Assembly (NCBI GenBank): GCA_902604355.1
Contig: CACKYN010000004.1
Coordinates: forward strand, 1-64,000
Source of the DNA: an uncultured Pelagibacteraceae bacterium
Lineage (GTDB): Bacteria; Pseudomonadota; Alphaproteobacteria; Pelagibacterales; Pelagibacteraceae
DNA length: 64,000 bases
Direction: 5' to 3'
Numbering within the stretch: position 1 is the stretch's first letter; every line of letters begins with the position of its first letter. The translations under genes were made by a program, and so were the position numbers. Positions 61,769 through 64,000 of this stretch are shown here, in pieces. A model generated the notes under the pieces. The model was not told the DNA's origin. It saw only the letters and a program-made list of their open reading frames with translations, and did not search any database.

Positions 61769-62053
61769 ATGAGCAGCTCTGTTAAGACTGATGATGTAAT
61801 ATTCAATTTTTTTAAGCAAATTTGTGACGAAAAAGACGATCAAAAATGTGTTGAGCTTGGAAAAAGCTGGATAAATGCAATGGAAACTAATTTATCTAAT
61901 ATGGAGGCAAATTTAAACGGTGCCGATAAATTAAAGCACAAAGATGACATTCAAAGTAATAGAGATCATTTGAATAGTTTAAAAAATAAAACCTCCTCTG
62001 AGTGGAGAGATTATGCAACTCAATGTATGGTTGAAATTCTAAGTCAAAAATAA
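61769..62053 (+). CDS. hypothetical protein, 94 aa
   Basis: ORF directly downstream of the pentapeptide gene; two cysteines in ICDEKDDQKCVELGKSW. Confidence 0.6.
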   Translation: MSSSVKTDDVIFNFFKQICDEKDDQKCVELGKSWINAMETNLSNMEANLNGADKLKHKDDIQSNRDHLNSLKNKTSSEWRDYATQCMVEILSQK

Positions 62054-62102
62054 AATTAAAAAAATTTTTAAGCTTTTCTTTACAACGTATATGTAATAGA
62101 AA

Positions 62103-62174
62103 ATTTAAAAGGGGTGTCTTTATAGACTGAGATTATACCCTAAGAACCTGTCCGGTAATTCAGAAAGGGATAAA
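62103..62174 (+). ncRNA. TPP riboswitch (THI element)
   Basis: AAGGGGTGTC...ACTGAGATTATACCCTAAGAACCTGTCCGGTAATTCAGAAAGGGA: GGGGUG, CUGAGA, ACCC, GAACCUG and AGGGA hallmarks in order. Confidence 0.95.
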
Positions 62175-63614
62175 ATGGATAAAACATACTTTATAAGTCA
62201 ATCATCATCATTAACGTTAGTAATAATTATAAGTTTAATATTTGTAATCTTTGGAATTTATCATTCAAAAAAATTCCAAGGAATAAATAATTATTTAACC
62301 GCGAACAGAAATATTGGTTTGTTTTCACTTACAACAAGTTTGGTTGCATCAGCTTTAGGTGCTTGGATTTTATTTGGACCAGCTTCAGCCTCAACATGGG
62401 GTGGTATAGGAGCAGTAATTGGTTATGCATTAGGAACTGGTTTTCCGATGATATTTTTGATTTATTTAGGAAAAAAAATTAGATCAGACTTTCCTAAAGG
62501 CTCTTCACTTATTGAATATATGAGACAAAAATTTGGTAAAAGTTTATTTAAATTAATTTTACTAATGACAATTTTTTATATGTTTATTTTTTTATGCGCA
62601 GAAGTCACAGCTGTAGCTGTTCTAATTAATTATATTTCTGGAACAGAATTATGGATTACTGCATTGATAGTTATTATTTCTACTTTAACTTATACTTTGT
62701 ATGGAGGTTTGAGAGCTTCAATCTTTACAGATAATATTCAGATGTTTGTCATAGCGGTTTTGTTATTGATATCAATTTCACATATTACATTATTTAATGG
62801 AGACAATTTTTCTTTTGAGTTTATTGAGAGTAAAAATCCTCAGCTCTTAAGCTCTTCTTATGTACCAAGCTATACTGCAGGTCTAACTTTTTTTATCGCA
62901 GTAGCTGCAACAAATCTATTTCACCAAGGTAATTGGCAAAGAGTTTATGCTGCTAAAAATTATGAAACACTTAAAAAAGGATTAATTATTTCCTTTTTAA
63001 TTATTGTTCCAATAGTATTCCTAATGGGTTTTATTGGCATGGTATCTTTTTCAGTTGATCCAACCAATAGACCAGATCTTGGATTTTTTACATTACTGTT
63101 AAAGGAACAAACTGAATTATTGTCATTATTAATTATCGTACTTGGTCTGGCTTTGACTATTTCAACGGTAGATACTCTAATTAATGCAATATCAAGTCTG
63201 CTTGTAGTTGATGGCAAAGCAACATTTAATTTTAACAATAAAACTGATTATTATAAACTTTCTAAATATTTCATTATCGGACTGTCAATTATTGTATTTA
63301 TTGTTGCTTCTAAAGGATTTGATATATTATATTTATTTTTGCTAGCAGATTTATTTTGTTGTGCTTTTGTTTTAACTGTTTTCTATAGTTTTTATAATAA
63401 AAAGATTAATGAAAGAACTGCATATATTTCAATAATAGTTGGATTAATTGCAGGATTTTTAATGTTTCCTTTTCCAGATTTTTCAAAAAGTTTATTGGTG
63501 GGATTGTTGGTACCAACAGAAGCATTTAGCCCTTTTGTTGCTCAATCTTTATTATTTTTATCATTTTTAATTGCAACTTTTTTGCCAGCTGTGATTTTAA
63601 AAATAAAAAAATAA
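62175..63614 (+). CDS. thiV: sodium:solute symporter, ThiV-like putative thiamin-pyrimidine (HMP) transporter
   Basis: SSS-family TM protein (LTANRNIGLFSLTTSLVASALGAWILFGPA, LTYTLYGGLRASIFTDNIQ) immediately downstream of a TPP riboswitch. Confidence 0.8.
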   Translation: MDKTYFISQSSSLTLVIIISLIFVIFGIYHSKKFQGINNYLTANRNIGLFSLTTSLVASALGAWILFGPASASTWGGIGAVIGYALGTGFPMIFLIYLGKKIRSDFPKGSSLIEYMRQKFGKSLFKLILLMTIFYMFIFLCAEVTAVAVLINYISGTELWITALIVIISTLTYTLYGGLRASIFTDNIQMFVIAVLLLISISHITLFNGDNFSFEFIESKNPQLLSSSYVPSYTAGLTFFIAVAATNLFHQGNWQRVYAAKNYETLKKGLIISFLIIVPIVFLMGFIGMVSFSVDPTNRPDLGFFTLLLKEQTELLSLLIIVLGLALTISTVDTLINAISSLLVVDGKATFNFNNKTDYYKLSKYFIIGLSIIVFIVASKGFDILYLFLLADLFCCAFVLTVFYSFYNKKINERTAYISIIVGLIAGFLMFPFPDFSKSLLVGLLVPTEAFSPFVAQSLLFLSFLIATFLPAVILKIKK

Positions 63615-63620
63615 TGATTA

Positions 63621-64000
63621 CTAAATTGAGGATTTTATAGCCTCATAAATTAAGTCTTTGGTAGTTTCACCAAGACTTCTATACACTTCTTCTTTATTTT
63701 TGAAAATTATAAGAGTTGTTTGATATTGAACATTGAATAAATCAGCTATGTTTCTGTTTGTTACATCAAAGGAAAAATATTCAATGTTATTAAACTCTAT
63801 ATCATTTAATTTACCATCATTTTTTGCTTTATTTAAAATTTTCATTTGTCCTGCACAAGACGAACAGTATTTAATCCAGGAACTAATTATAATAACTTTT
63901 CCTTCAGATTGAGCCTTATTAAACAGTTTTTGGTCAAAAGTTGTTTCCTTCGCCATAGCATTGGCATTCAATGTAATTAGAAACAAAAAAGAAATAAAAA
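63621..64000 (-). CDS. thioredoxin-like secreted protein, 5'-truncated by window edge
   Basis: SWIKYCSSCAGQMKILNKA CxxC motif; frame stays open to the window end with hydrophobic FISFLFLITLNANA, part of a signal peptide. Confidence 0.78.
   Translation of the reverse strand, partial: FISFLFLITLNANAMAKETTFDQKLFNKAQSEGKVIIISSWIKYCSSCAGQMKILNKAKNDGKLNDIEFNNIEYFSFDVTNRNIADLFNVQYQTTLIIFKNKEEVYRSLGETTKDLIYEAIKSSI

Noticed and set aside
1-64000. CRISPR arrays, IS elements, prophage, tRNA or rRNA genes
   Set aside because: None recognised by eye: no regularly spaced direct repeats, no transposase or integrase ORFs, and the few long intergenic gaps show no tRNA-like cloverleaf. A tRNAscan-SE run would be needed for certainty.

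Overview
AT-rich (very low GC), densely packed alphaproteobacterial DNA, most consistent with SAR11/Pelagibacterales judged by gene content, order and compactness; I could not test the taxonomy. From 1 to about 31 kb the window is conserved housekeeping DNA: pepA, ndk, purN/purM, DUF2066-hda, aspS, a stand-alone NrdJ-type TSCPD protein, NDUFA12/DUF2155, accB/accC, aroQ, thiS/thiG, RNase E/G, PBP1A, prfB with a programmed +1 frameshift, an AsmA-like protein, tyrS, anmK, an iscR-like gene plus sufBCDSU-T-A, glnA, ybaK and a DMT transporter. From about 31.8 to 61.2 kb it is an accessory catabolic island with no recognisable transcriptional regulator. That island holds (A) a myo-inositol-type module (iolG, iolE, iolD, Gfo/Idh enzymes, aldehyde dehydrogenase, HpaI aldolase, 2-hydroxyacid dehydrogenases, CUT2 ABC importer, RbsD/FucU, ribokinase) with no visible iolB/iolC/iolJ; (B) a sugar-acid module (rhamnonate-dehydratase-like enolase-superfamily protein, PdxA2-like protein, TctCBA importer, SDR, ROK kinase); and (C) a CUT1 ABC importer with an SDR and a tartrate/D-malate dehydrogenase. 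The window ends with a TPP riboswitch directly in front of a sodium:solute symporter (ThiV-like) and a truncated thioredoxin-like gene. The main points for follow-up are the incomplete or rewired inositol pathway, intrinsic terminators placed after each of the three solute-binding-protein genes (two of them inside transporter operons and overlapping the next ORF as called), the riboswitch/Shine-Dalgarno overlap, and extreme compaction at divergent and convergent gene junctions. No tRNA, rRNA, CRISPR, phage or IS element was recognised.
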